DNA of 64,000 bases from Hymenobacter sediminis (GCF_003231285.1 NZ_QKNS01000003.1:496001-560000), one strand, 5' to 3'. Shown: positions 18,182 through 26,338, numbered from the stretch's first letter. The notes: a model not told the origin generated them from the letters alone. Made by a program: numbers and translations.

Positions 18182-18652
18182 TTACTCCTCGTAGCGGCTG
18201 GGAAGGCCAGGGGCCGCGTTACCCTGGGCACCCTGGCCACTGGGCACACCCATCTTCTCTTCGCGCTTGCGCTGATACCTATCGAACTGTTGGGCCGTCA
18301 GGGCCTCCTTGAGCATGGAAAGGCGCGACTGCCCAATGTCGTCGATGACGGCGGCCATCTTGCGCACATCCTGGCGGTAGGTCTGGCGGGCCGTTTCCAC
18401 ACCGCGCACGCTAATCAGATTGATCTGGCGCACTTTCTCCACTTGCTGCGGGGTCAGAGCCAGGGCCTTCTGCATGTTATCGGTGAGGGCGTTAGCGCGG
18501 GCTTCTACCTGAGCCGGGTTAGGAGCCGCCGGGCGGGTAGGCGCTGCCGTAGAAGCAGCGGGCTTGGGCTTAGGCTTGGCGGCGGGGGTAGTCTGGGCGA
18601 ATAAGGCCGCGGGGGCTGTCAGCAGCAGGGCCGCAAAAAAGGTAGTCTTCAT
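18182..18652 (-). CDS. small periplasmic LTxxQ-motif protein (Spy/CpxP-like)
   Basis: This 156-residue protein has a signal peptide (MKTTFFAALLLTAPAALFAQ), a Pro/Ala/Lys-rich linker, and a helical domain with two LTxxQ motifs (LTPQQVEKVRQIN near 81 and LTAQQFDRYQRKREEK near 122). That pattern is typical of Spy/CpxP-type periplasmic chaperone or stress-sensing proteins and of related Bacteroidota proteins. I chose the ATG at 18652 because it begins the signal peptide; the frame stays open further upstream without a credible start. Function as a chaperone is inferred from the motif only. Confidence 0.7.
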   Translation of the reverse strand: MKTTFFAALLLTAPAALFAQTTPAAKPKPKPAASTAAPTRPAAPNPAQVEARANALTDNMQKALALTPQQVEKVRQINLISVRGVETARQTYRQDVRKMAAVIDDIGQSRLSMLKEALTAQQFDRYQRKREEKMGVPSGQGAQGNAAPGLPSRYEE

Positions 18653-18878
18653 GTAGGGAAAGCAGAAAAATCGGGGCGCCGATAGTAAAGGCGCAGGGCT
18701 TTTCAACTGTAAAGATGATGCCAGATTATGAATCTCTTGGTCCGACAACGCAGAAAAGGCGTGGTGTATTCCGTGGGGTAGCAAAAATCTGAAGTTAGCA
18801 GGGTGCAACCTTTCCGGCCGGGTTTCCATACACTCCAAGGAACCATCCCTCAGATTGGCTCTGCCTTCCTACCTGCCT

Positions 18879-19901
18879 ATGAAACCCGAAACCCGAAATA
18901 CGCTACTGGCCGCCGCTGGCGCCGTGGGCCTGCTGGCCGCTACCCTCTATTCCAACCGCCGCGGCAGCTACGACCTTGCCGGTCGGGTAGTGCTGATTAC
19001 GGGCGGCTCGCGGGGGCTGGGCCTCATTCTGGCCCGCCAGGCCGTAGCGGAAGGCGCCAAAGTAGCCATCTGTGCCCGCGACGCCGACGAGCTGGAGCGG
19101 GCCCGCCAAGAGCTGACCCAGGATGGCGCCGAAGTGCTGGCCCTGGTCCGGGACCTCACGAATGCCGAAGAGGTTCAGACGCTGGTGGCCGAGGTGGAGC
19201 GCCTGCTGGGCGGCATTGAGGTGCTGGTCAACAACGCCGGTATCATCACGGCCGGCCCCCTCGACAACATTGAGCTGCGCGACTACCAGGATTCCATGGA
19301 CACCCACTTCTGGGCCCCGCTTCATGCCATGCAGGCCGTACTACCCGGCATGCGCCGCCGGGGTGAAGGCCGCATTGTGAATATTGCCTCCGTAGGCGGT
19401 AAGGTGCCCGTGCCCCATCTGGCGCCCTATTGCGCCAGCAAGTTTGCCCTGGTGGGCCTCTCGGAAAGCTACCGCGCCGAGCTGCTGCAGTATGGCATTC
19501 AGGTGACCACCGTTTGCCCCGGCCTGATGCGCACCGGCAGCGCCCGCCACGCCATCGTCAAAGGCCAGCATAAAAAGGAGTATGCCGCCTTCATCATTGC
19601 CGATTCCCTACCCATGCTTTCCATGGATGCCGACCGCGCTGGCCGCGAAATCTGGAACGCCTGCCGCCGCGGCGACGCTGAAGTGATTCTGAGTGTGCCG
19701 GCCAAAGTGCTTTCCACCCTGCACGGACTCTTCCCCGGTACCACCGCCGATGTGCTGAGTTGGGTGAACCGTGCCCTACCAGCCCCTGGCGGCCCTCTCG
19801 GCGACGAGCGGCGCTGGGGCTACGAAAGCGAGTCGGAAGTCAGCCGCTCCTGGCTCACTGGCCTCACCCGCAAAGCCGAAAAGCAGAACAACGAGCGGTA
19901 A
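18879..19901 (+). CDS. membrane-anchored SDR family oxidoreductase
   Basis: This 340-residue short-chain dehydrogenase starts with a hydrophobic anchor (LLAAAGAVGLLAATLY), followed by a Rossmann domain: the cofactor loop TGGSRGLG (near 40), NNAG (near 117), a catalytic serine in NIASVGGK (near 170) and the YCASK pair (near 187). The C-terminal 60 residues are an extension with charged and Ser-rich sequence. It would reduce or oxidise an unknown substrate with NAD(P)H at the membrane. The ATG at 18879 is preferred over a TTG eight codons upstream. Confidence 0.88.
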   Translation: MKPETRNTLLAAAGAVGLLAATLYSNRRGSYDLAGRVVLITGGSRGLGLILARQAVAEGAKVAICARDADELERARQELTQDGAEVLALVRDLTNAEEVQTLVAEVERLLGGIEVLVNNAGIITAGPLDNIELRDYQDSMDTHFWAPLHAMQAVLPGMRRRGEGRIVNIASVGGKVPVPHLAPYCASKFALVGLSESYRAELLQYGIQVTTVCPGLMRTGSARHAIVKGQHKKEYAAFIIADSLPMLSMDADRAGREIWNACRRGDAEVILSVPAKVLSTLHGLFPGTTADVLSWVNRALPAPGGPLGDERRWGYESESEVSRSWLTGLTRKAEKQNNER

Positions 19902-20296
19902 GTCGGTTGCCAGGGTGGAGTTGCTACTTGCCAGTCAATATGGAGTGTCATGCTGAGCAACGCGAAGGACATCTTTAGAAGAAGGTGGTTGGGAAGTGCT
20001 CTAGGGCGTCATGCACAGCCGGAGGCGAAGCATCTCGCGTACTGACGCTGTGATGGTAACTGTCACGTCGAGCTGGTCGAGACATCTTGCGTGCTGAGGT
20101 TGGGGTAGTATCTCAACATCAGCATGCGAGATGTCTCGACCAGCTCGACATGACGTTCACTCGGTTTTGATACCCTCTAAACAGATAGCCAACTATAAAT
20201 ACCTTTCGTTTGGGCGCAGGCTGACACGTCTTTTGTAGCAGTGCGTTTTGCGTATCATTGCCACTAGCAACTGGCAACTGGTAACCCGCAACTCAT
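19902..20296. repeat. 395-base intergenic region made largely of dispersed repeat units
   Basis: No gene is seen here. A half copy of the 7777 repeat lies at 19946-19985 (TGCTGAGCAACGCGAAGGAC instead of TTCTGAGCAGCGCGAAGGAC). A related unit with GCGAAGCATCTCGCGTACTGA lies at 20008-20044. A full inverted repeat follows at 20062-20154. The region seems to be a landing or decay site of several repeats. A possible -7 element TACCTTTC lies at 20200-20207 before the Lgt-like gene. Confidence 0.7.
20062..20154. repeat. long inverted repeat, REP/MITE-like, unit B
   Basis: Two 36-base arms (20062-20097 and 20119-20154) pair with three mismatches around a 21-base loop. Each arm carries GTCGAGCTGGTCGAGACATC or its complement. 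The arm ends share the GTCAT/ATGAC termini of the other repeats in this window. Confidence 0.8.
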
Positions 20297-21055
20297 TTGT
20301 CCTACCCCGTTCACCTTTCCCTAGGGCCGCTTACTATACCCATCCATCTGCTGCTGGAGGTGCTAGCGTATTCCGTGGGCTACCGCTTCTACCAGTACCT
20401 GCGCACCCGCTCCCCCGACCCGATTTCCGACGAAAACCGCCTCTGGATTTTTATTGGCTGCGCGACTGGCGCCCTACTCGGTTCACGGGTGCTGGGCCTG
20501 TTGGAGCACCCGGAGCTGCTGCTGCACCCGCCCGGCGGCTGGCTGTACTACTTCACCAACAAAACCATCGTTGGGGGCCTACTGGGTGGCCTGGTAGGGG
20601 TAGAGCTGACCAAAAAGCGCCTCGGCGTAACCACTTCCAGCGGCGACCTGATGGTGTACCCCATCCTGTTGGCCATGTGCATCGGCCGGCTGGGCTGCCA
20701 CCTCTCGGGCCTCGAAGATGGCACCTACGGCACGGCTACTACCTTGCCCTGGGGTTTCAACTTCGGCGACGGGGTAGCGCGCCACCCTACCAACCTCTAC
20801 GAAATTAGCTGGCTGCTGCTCACGGCAGCCGGCTTATGGCTCTCGGAGCGCCACGCGCCGCTCCCTAATGGCTGGCGCTTCCGATTTTTCCTGGCGAGCT
20901 ACCTGCTGTTCCGGCTGCTGGCGGAGTTCCTAAAGCCCACGCCTGCCCCGGCTGGTTGGGGCCTCACCGCTATTCAATGGGCCTGCGTAGCTGGGCTGGG
21001 GTATTACGTGTGGTTGTTTAACCGAATTAGAAAAGATAATCAGCTATATTTTTAG
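20297..21055 (+). CDS. divergent prolipoprotein diacylglyceryl transferase (Lgt)-family membrane protein
   Basis: This 252-residue protein has about seven membrane segments and the Lgt fold pattern: GPLTIPIHLLLEV near the start, IVGGLLGGLVG (91-101), IGRLGCHLSGLEDGTYG (129-145), ARHPTNLYE (161-169) and FRLLAEFLKP (205-214). Arginines matching the essential ones of E. coli Lgt are kept (131 and 206), and so is Glu210. The family HGGL histidine is replaced by Val (92), and the Asn of the GRxGN signature is Cys (134). So it may not be the housekeeping Lgt. The start is TTG at 20297; there is no usable ATG and a stop lies five codons upstream. The last dozen codons are AT-rich. Confidence 0.75.
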   Translation: MSYPVHLSLGPLTIPIHLLLEVLAYSVGYRFYQYLRTRSPDPISDENRLWIFIGCATGALLGSRVLGLLEHPELLLHPPGGWLYYFTNKTIVGGLLGGLVGVELTKKRLGVTTSSGDLMVYPILLAMCIGRLGCHLSGLEDGTYGTATTLPWGFNFGDGVARHPTNLYEISWLLLTAAGLWLSERHAPLPNGWRFRFFLASYLLFRLLAEFLKPTPAPAGWGLTAIQWACVAGLGYYVWLFNRIRKDNQLYF

Positions 21056-21057
21056 AT

Positions 21058-21597
21058 ATGAAAAGAATAATTGATCTTTTTCGAGAAGATGTTGGTGTTA
21101 CTTTTGTTTTGTTAGTGTTGTGCCTCTATATATTTATTTTAGAAAGAGATATTTTTGATGCTACTGTTGTGACAATTATGGGGATTAATCTTTCTGAAGA
21201 TGTTGAACTGGATCTTATTTACGCATTAGTGGTATTTATTATTTACTACACGATATTATGTAGTGTGTATGAAAAACGGCCTAGTGTAAAATATAACGAT
21301 GGTTTATTTTCCATGGCTTTTGGTTGTATTATTGCTTACATTTTACTTGAAATAAATAGAGTATATGCATCTGGCAGTTGGGAATATAGTAAGTTTAAAA
21401 TTGTAAGTGTAGAACAGGTTTCTGTGTCGAAAACCTCAACTGCACCTCGTGTTATAATTCAAAAGAATAATATTATAAAATATATTATAAGAAGTGATTA
21501 CAGAATAGATGAATTAAAGAGGAAAAAATATGTGCTGTTGAAGTATAGGCGGGGTTACTTGGGTTGGGTAGTTTTGAGAGACTTGCAAATTAAGTAG
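21058..21597 (+). CDS. AT-rich membrane protein of unknown function
   Basis: I do not recognise this 179-residue protein. It has about three membrane helices (VTFVLLVLCLYIFILE, DLIYALVVFIIYYTILCSVY and LFSMAFGCIIAYILLEINRVY) and a C-terminal soluble domain of about 75 residues rich in K, R, I and V that ends VVLRDLQIK. Its start lies two bases after the Lgt-like stop. Base composition is strikingly AT-rich compared with both neighbours, with A/T-ending codons throughout, which suggests recent acquisition. Translational coupling to the Lgt-like gene is possible from the spacing. An immunity or modifier role would be speculation. Confidence 0.7.
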   Translation: MKRIIDLFREDVGVTFVLLVLCLYIFILERDIFDATVVTIMGINLSEDVELDLIYALVVFIIYYTILCSVYEKRPSVKYNDGLFSMAFGCIIAYILLEINRVYASGSWEYSKFKIVSVEQVSVSKTSTAPRVIIQKNNIIKYIIRSDYRIDELKRKKYVLLKYRRGYLGWVVLRDLQIK

Positions 21598-21659
21598 CCG
21601 TTTGTAAGTCTCAGGTGTGTAATAATACTCTAACCATCAGTAATTTACTTTTCTTCAGC

Positions 21660-23060
21660 ATGCCCGAACGGCCCTATACCTACTACGACTTCACGCTAAG
21701 CCTATGCCCGCACTGCTTGCGGCGCGTAGAGGCCAAGATTGTATTTGAAGACGGCGGCGTGTACATGCTCAAGCGCTGCCCCAGCCATGGCCGCCAGAAG
21801 GTGCTCATTGCCACAGATGTTGAGTACTACAAAAGCATCCGCAACTACGTGAAGCCCAGCGAAACGCCGCGCCGCTTCAACACCGCTACCCATTACGGCT
21901 GCCCCTATGACTGCGGCTTGTGCGCCGACCACGAGCAGCACAGTTGCCTCACCGTCATCGAAATAACCGACCGCTGCAACCTGACCTGCCCTACCTGCTA
22001 CGCCGAGAGCAGCCCCCTGCACGGGCGGCACCGCACCCTGGAAGAGGTAGAAGCCATGGTGGACGTGCTGGTGGAAAACGAAGGTGAGCCCGATGTGGTG
22101 CAGATTTCCGGCGGAGAGCCCACGCTACACCCGCAGTTCTGGGAAATTCTGGATATGTGCAAGCGCAAGCCCATCAAGCACCTGATGGTGAACACCAACG
22201 GGGTGCGCCTAGCCAAAGACGAGGCCTTCGTGGCCCGGCTGGCTACCTACGAGGGCGCGTTCGAGGTGTATCTGCAGTTCGATTCGTTTAAAAAGGAAGC
22301 TCTGGAAAGTCTGCGCGGCCGCGACCTGCGCGAGGTGCGCCTGCAGGCCCTAGAACACCTCAACAAGTACAACCTGAGCACTACCCTGGTCGTGACCTTA
22401 CAGAAGGGGCTGAACGATGATGAAATGGGCCAAGTTATCGACTTTGCCTTGCAGCAGCGTTGCGTACGCGGCGTCACGTTTCAGCCCACCCAAGCCGCTG
22501 GCCGCCTCCAGAACTTCGACCCCGCCACCGACCGCCTCACCCTCACCGAAACCCGCCAGCGCATCATTGAGCAAAGCCCTGTGTTTACGGCCGAGGACTT
22601 GCTGCCCGTGCCCTGCAACCCCGATGCTCTGGTGATGGGCTATGCCCTGAAACTGGGCGGTGAAGTATTTCCGCTTACGCGCTACGTGCAGCCCGCCGAA
22701 CTGCTCCAGAGCAGCGGCAATACCATTGTGTACGAGCACGACCCGCGCCTGCGCCAGCACCTGCTGCGCCTGTTCAGCACCGCCAACACCGTGGATACTA
22801 TCACGCCCGAGCTCAATCAGTTGCTTTGCTGCCTACCCACTATTCAGGCCCCGAACCTGCGTTACGAAAACCTATTCCGGGTGATTATTTTGCAGTTCAT
22901 GGATGCCTGGAACTTCGATGTGCGCGCCATCAAGAAGTCCTGCGTGCATATTGTGAGCAAGGATTTGAAGATTATTCCCTTTGAAACCATGAACCTGCTC
23001 TACCGCGACGAAGAGAAGCTGGCGCGCCTGCAGCAGTTGCGTGATATTCCGGTCCTCTAA
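21660..23060 (+). CDS. radical SAM enzyme, Tes/MJ0619-like (lipid-acting candidate)
   Basis: This 466-residue protein has the radical SAM motif CNLTCPTC (Cys 106, 110, 113), the SAM-binding GGEP (151-154), and an N-terminal metal site CPHC (16, 19) with CPSHG (Cys40, His43). Another four-cysteine set, CPYDCGLC plus HSC (81, 85, 88, 96), could hold an auxiliary cluster. This order (zinc-ribbon or rubredoxin-like part, CPYDCGLC, then RCNLTCPTCY) is, from memory, the pattern of archaeal tetraether synthase (Tes, MJ0619 family), which couples lipid chains by C-C bonds. A bacterial substrate is unknown. I prefer the ATG at 21660 to a GTG 15 codons upstream. The next gene follows after 13 bases. 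Confidence 0.8.
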   Translation: MPERPYTYYDFTLSLCPHCLRRVEAKIVFEDGGVYMLKRCPSHGRQKVLIATDVEYYKSIRNYVKPSETPRRFNTATHYGCPYDCGLCADHEQHSCLTVIEITDRCNLTCPTCYAESSPLHGRHRTLEEVEAMVDVLVENEGEPDVVQISGGEPTLHPQFWEILDMCKRKPIKHLMVNTNGVRLAKDEAFVARLATYEGAFEVYLQFDSFKKEALESLRGRDLREVRLQALEHLNKYNLSTTLVVTLQKGLNDDEMGQVIDFALQQRCVRGVTFQPTQAAGRLQNFDPATDRLTLTETRQRIIEQSPVFTAEDLLPVPCNPDALVMGYALKLGGEVFPLTRYVQPAELLQSSGNTIVYEHDPRLRQHLLRLFSTANTVDTITPELNQLLCCLPTIQAPNLRYENLFRVIILQFMDAWNFDVRAIKKSCVHIVSKDLKIIPFETMNLLYRDEEKLARLQQLRDIPVL

Positions 23061-23073
23061 CTTTTCCTACCCC

Positions 23074-23355
23074 ATGGAAACGCCCGAACCGCCAAAACAG
23101 CCCGAGCTATCCACCGGGGCCCTGCTGGGCCGGGTAGTGGCGGCTAATTTTGCTGCTCTACTGGTGTTCGGCAGTTTGGGTGGCTTCATCGGGATGTTGG
23201 CCCTGCCGGTGCTGAATCTGGTGATAGGGGTAGCGCTCCTATTCACCGCGCACCGTAAACTAGGCAAAGTAATGCTGGTTTCGGGGCTGGTGGTGGCGCT
23301 GCTGGGATTGGGTACTTGTGCCCTCATTCTTAGTAATCTGCGGGTCAGCCATTGA
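23074..23355 (+). CDS. small membrane protein downstream of the radical SAM gene
   Basis: This 93-residue protein has a short hydrophilic Pro-rich N-terminus (METPEPPKQPE) and about two to three membrane helices (VVAANFAALLVFGSLGGFIG, LALPVLNLVIGVALLF and VMLVSGLVVALLGLGTCALIL). No family is recognised. It starts 13 bases after the radical SAM stop and is followed by a bidirectional terminator, so it is very probably the last gene of that operon. The ATG at 23074 is the first good start. Confidence 0.7.
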   Translation: METPEPPKQPELSTGALLGRVVAANFAALLVFGSLGGFIGMLALPVLNLVIGVALLFTAHRKLGKVMLVSGLVVALLGLGTCALILSNLRVSH

Positions 23356-23411
23356 CGTCCGGCGCGGGGGTAGCTGACCTGCGCGCAGTTTTCCTGCATC
23401 TTACCGAAAAT

Positions 23412-23444
23412 AAAAAAGCCCGACTAGAATAGTCAGGCTTTTTT
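23412..23444. terminator. bidirectional terminator
   Basis: AAAAAAGCC and GACT pair with AGTC and GGCTTTTTT around a 5-base loop, with one internal mismatch. A and T tracts on both sides suit both the radical SAM operon and the opposing lipoprotein gene. Confidence 0.85.
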
Positions 23445-23468
23445 GCACTTGAACAGGGAGAAAGGCGC

Positions 23469-23969
23469 TTAGCGCGCAAAAACGGAGGTGTACGTAGTGG
23501 TGCCTTGTTCAGTGGTTTGAGCCAGCTTCAGGCGCAAGGTAGTGTTGGTCAGCTCTTCTACGGCGTAGTGGCGGGTAACCTCGGCCTGCGAAACGGTCAG
23601 CGAGTCGCCAGACAGCGTCCAAGAGCCGGTTAGCTGCTGAGGAGCCTCAGGGTGTGCTTTAACGGCGGCCTCATCGAGGGTATAAGAGCCACCAGAGGTG
23701 AAAATATGCAGATTGTCGCGCTGGGCGTCTTTCATGCGGGGGAAAAGGTCCACGGCCGGAGTAGCGTCGGTGCCGGGCGTAACGGTAGCCAACTGCAGGC
23801 TGGTTAGGCGCCACGGGCCAGCAGCCAGCAGCTCTGGTTTCGATTGGACGGTTGTAGCGGCAGCTGCCACTTCCTGGGCGGGGTCCTTAATCTCCTCAAT
23901 CTCTTTCTCACAGGAGGCAAACACGAGGGTGCTAGCCAGCAGGCTCAGGAATACGGGCAGTTTCTTCAT
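23469..23969 (-). CDS. lipocalin-like lipoprotein
   Basis: This 166-residue lipoprotein has a lipobox (STLVFASC, cysteine near residue 20) followed by an acidic linker (EKEIEEIKDPAQE). Its C-terminal domain reads like the Bacteroidota lipocalin-like family: WRLTSLQ, then DNLHIFTSGGSYTLDE, GSWTLSGDSLTVS and a final beta-rich segment. The function of that family is unknown. It would sit on the outer membrane or face the periplasm. I chose the ATG at 23969 because it starts the signal peptide; longer forms upstream lack one. Confidence 0.8.
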   Translation of the reverse strand: MKKLPVFLSLLASTLVFASCEKEIEEIKDPAQEVAAAATTVQSKPELLAAGPWRLTSLQLATVTPGTDATPAVDLFPRMKDAQRDNLHIFTSGGSYTLDEAAVKAHPEAPQQLTGSWTLSGDSLTVSQAEVTRHYAVEELTNTTLRLKLAQTTEQGTTTYTSVFAR

Positions 23970-24284
23970 GAAAACGGGTTTTGGTGATTGTACAACAACA
24001 CGCTTCGAGGCGTAGTACATCTGCGGCATGTGCCTCACTTTTTACGTCCAACTTCTCTACTACTTGGTAGCCCTCAGGCTGCCGATGGCACAAAGTTAGG
24101 GCATTATAATTAATACTGGTTCAGGGAGTTAAGAAGATTGTATGATTTGTAATACGCGGTGCCTTCTTGGTGCAATATGAAGCGTATTTTCTTCTTATAG
24201 TGCATACTATATCCTTAAAAAATAAAAATAGCCGACTGGGCAACAATCGGCTATAGAGAATATATAATATGAATTTTCCGATAC
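23970..24284. other. AT-rich noncoding stretch with a terminator
   Basis: This 315-base stretch holds the upstream region of the lipoprotein gene and, near its right end, the MutM terminator. It is clearly more AT-rich than its surroundings from about 24100 on. I see no convincing gene; a 60-codon minus-strand frame from 24303 lacks any support. Confidence 0.6.
24228..24254 (-). terminator. short hairpin terminator after mutM
   Basis: ATAGCCGA (24228-24235) pairs with TCGGCTAT (24247-24254) around an 11-base loop, 31 bases past the mutM stop; on the minus strand the stem is followed by T-rich sequence. Confidence 0.65.
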
Positions 24285-25103
24285 TTAGCTCGGGGGCTGA
24301 CAAATCGGGCAGGTGTAGGTAGCGCGGCCGCCAACATACGTTTTGTCAATTTTCGTAGTAGTATGACGCGGGCAGTATTGGTGCTGATTAGTACCCGGTG
24401 TCGCGGAATCATCCCATTCGCGGGCATGAATCAGGAAGCTGGCCGGAAAAGCTCGATAAGTAGCCTCATGTTGAATGGCAGTACTCAGTACCAGTTGAAC
24501 AGCAGCGTGCAGTGCCTCAAAATCGGGGGTGGTGAGGGTGTGCGCAGCGCGCTCCGGGTGGAGACGAGCCTGAAACAGCACCTCGTCCACAATCCAATTA
24601 CCCAGACCCGCCGTAATGCCCTGATCCAGCAGCAGCGGTTTTAGGAATGTTTTGCGCTTGCCCAACCGGGCTTGCAACTCGGCTGCGCTGATATCGAGGG
24701 CATCGGGCCCCAGCTTTTTAGCTGACTGATACTGGCTTACGCTATCTGCCAGTCGGATGCGACCAAATTTGCGCGGATCAATAAACGCTACCCGTAAGCC
24801 GGAGCCTAGATGAAAGGCAACTCTGGTAAACCGGGGTGCGTCGGGCTCGTCGCGGTAGGCGCCTACGTCGCCGGTCATGCCGAAGTGCAGCACCAGCACC
24901 TGCCCACTATCCAGCAGCAGGAAACAGTTTTTACCGAGGCGGCTGGTGCCCGTGACGGTGCGCCCTACTAAGGCTTGGCGTAGGGTATCTTCCTCAACGG
25001 CCAGCACATGAGCGTCTTTCACCTCAAGAGCGGCAATGGTCTGGTGGAGCATTACTTCCTCCAAAAAACGGCGGTAGGTTTCAACTTCCGGTAATTCAGG
25101 CAT
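24285..25103 (-). CDS. mutM: formamidopyrimidine-DNA glycosylase (Fpg/MutM)
   Basis: This 272-residue DNA repair enzyme removes oxidised purines and cuts the abasic site. The N-terminus is MPELPEVETYRR, where Pro2 and Glu3 are catalytic, and this fixes the start at the ATG 25103. The conserved lysine sits in RLGKNCF (58), and the H2TH domain contains LLLDQGITAGLGNWIVDEVLF (about 165-185). The C-terminal zinc finger reads CPRH and CPICQ instead of the usual CxxC pair, so the second ligand would be a histidine. The gene is monocistronic, with a terminator behind it. Confidence 0.92.
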   Translation of the reverse strand: MPELPEVETYRRFLEEVMLHQTIAALEVKDAHVLAVEEDTLRQALVGRTVTGTSRLGKNCFLLLDSGQVLVLHFGMTGDVGAYRDEPDAPRFTRVAFHLGSGLRVAFIDPRKFGRIRLADSVSQYQSAKKLGPDALDISAAELQARLGKRKTFLKPLLLDQGITAGLGNWIVDEVLFQARLHPERAAHTLTTPDFEALHAAVQLVLSTAIQHEATYRAFPASFLIHAREWDDSATPGTNQHQYCPRHTTTKIDKTYVGGRATYTCPICQPPS

Positions 25104-25296
25104 GTACTTCAAAAAAGAGTTACGAGCGCCCAGAAAACTAAGCCTAGGCAGCTATGCATAACAAGCGCCACACTAGGCTGCGTTCCCAGCTCAGCTAAAG
25201 CTTATACCCCTTGTTTGTGATGCCACAAGCCCGTCACTCTTTCTTTCAAGCAACGGCTGTCAAAAGGTCGTAGCCTCTTATCGTGCTCTATTCTCC

Positions 25297-26199
25297 CTAG
25301 AGACGCAACAGTCCTTCCAGTACAACAACGGCCGTGCCGCCAATCTGCACGGCGTCAATAGCTTCGCGTGGGCCGCGCACGGTTACCTCCACGCGGCCGG
25401 GCCGGCCGAGCCAGTGCCCCTGCTCCGCCACGAACGTAGGGCTGCTGAGGTAGCCGTAGTGCCAGAGGTAGGCCGCCATACCTCCAGTCGCCGAGCCGGT
25501 TACGGGGTCTTCCAGCACATCGGGCGGAGTGCAGAGGTGGCGGGCGAAGGTAGTGCCGGCGGGGGTAGCGCCCTCTAGGCAAAACAGGTGAGAACTAAAG
25601 AAATCGGTGCGCCGCCGGTACTCTTCTAGGGCCGCAGGGTTGGGCAGGTGGGCCCGGCGCAACGTGGCGGCATCCTGCACCAGCACCATGAGTTGCGGTG
25701 TACCCGTGCTGACGGTCTGGACCACAGAGCTGGGCACCAAGTCGGCGGGCGTTAGGCCAAATAGGGGAAGCACCTCGGCCGCGTCGTGTACCTGCCCGAA
25801 TATGGGGCGGCGCTGGGTCATCAGGACGCGGGGTGGGGTTTGGGCGGTGGCAGGGGGTAGAACTTCAATAGCAATGGGGCCGTGCAGCAGCTCCAGCTGT
25901 AGGTGGAGGCTTTCGGATGTTGGGCGGGGTAGGCGGCCCGTGTGCAGCAGCGCGGTGATGGTAGCAATAGTGGGGTGGCCGGCCAGCGGAATTTCCTCAC
26001 TAGGCGTGAAGTAGCGCACCCCAAACTCGGCTACCTCCGAGCGCCGCACAAAGGCCGTTTCCGATTGGTTGAACTCCTGGGCCAAGCGCTGCATCTGTTC
26101 ATCTGAAAGATCATCGGCATCCAGGACCACGGCGCAGGGGTTGCCGCCCAAAGCCGTTTCAGTAAAGGCATCCAGCAGCAGAAAAGGGTAGGAGGGCAT
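25297..26199 (-). CDS. PhzF family isomerase-like protein
   Basis: This 300-residue protein belongs to the PhzF/diaminopimelate-epimerase-like fold family. Motifs are GGNPCAVVLDAD (near 19), the catalytic glutamate in FNQSETAFV (near 48), FTPSEEIPLAGHPTIAT (near 64-80) and EDPVTGSATGGMAAYL (near 210-225). PhzF itself isomerises a phenazine precursor, but most relatives have unknown substrates, and no phenazine genes are seen here. It is cytoplasmic and appears to be a single-gene unit. Confidence 0.9.
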   Translation of the reverse strand: MPSYPFLLLDAFTETALGGNPCAVVLDADDLSDEQMQRLAQEFNQSETAFVRRSEVAEFGVRYFTPSEEIPLAGHPTIATITALLHTGRLPRPTSESLHLQLELLHGPIAIEVLPPATAQTPPRVLMTQRRPIFGQVHDAAEVLPLFGLTPADLVPSSVVQTVSTGTPQLMVLVQDAATLRRAHLPNPAALEEYRRRTDFFSSHLFCLEGATPAGTTFARHLCTPPDVLEDPVTGSATGGMAAYLWHYGYLSSPTFVAEQGHWLGRPGRVEVTVRGPREAIDAVQIGGTAVVVLEGLLRL

Positions 26200-26306
26200 A
26201 GCAGAGAAGCAGGAGTGAAGCCAAAGGTAAAGCCGATTCAGGAAGTGCTACCCCCACGCTAGCCGGCAAACTGGCAGCCCAGCCCTGACAAACTGTGCAG
26301 AAAAAC

Positions 26307-26338
26307 AAAAAGTCAGCTCCCAAGGAAGCTGACTTTTT
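26307..26338 (-). terminator. terminator of the M48-like protease gene
   Basis: AAAAAGTCAGCT (26307-26318) and its exact complement (26327-26338) around an 8-base loop, 25 bases past the minus-strand stop. Confidence 0.8.

Noticed and set aside
24121..24303. 60-codon minus-strand frame in the AT-rich gap
   Set aside because: It overlaps the mutM terminator, has no recognisable domain and no promoter.
25297..26199. Phenazine biosynthesis gene
   Set aside because: PhzF-like proteins are widespread with unknown substrates, and no other phz gene is in the window.
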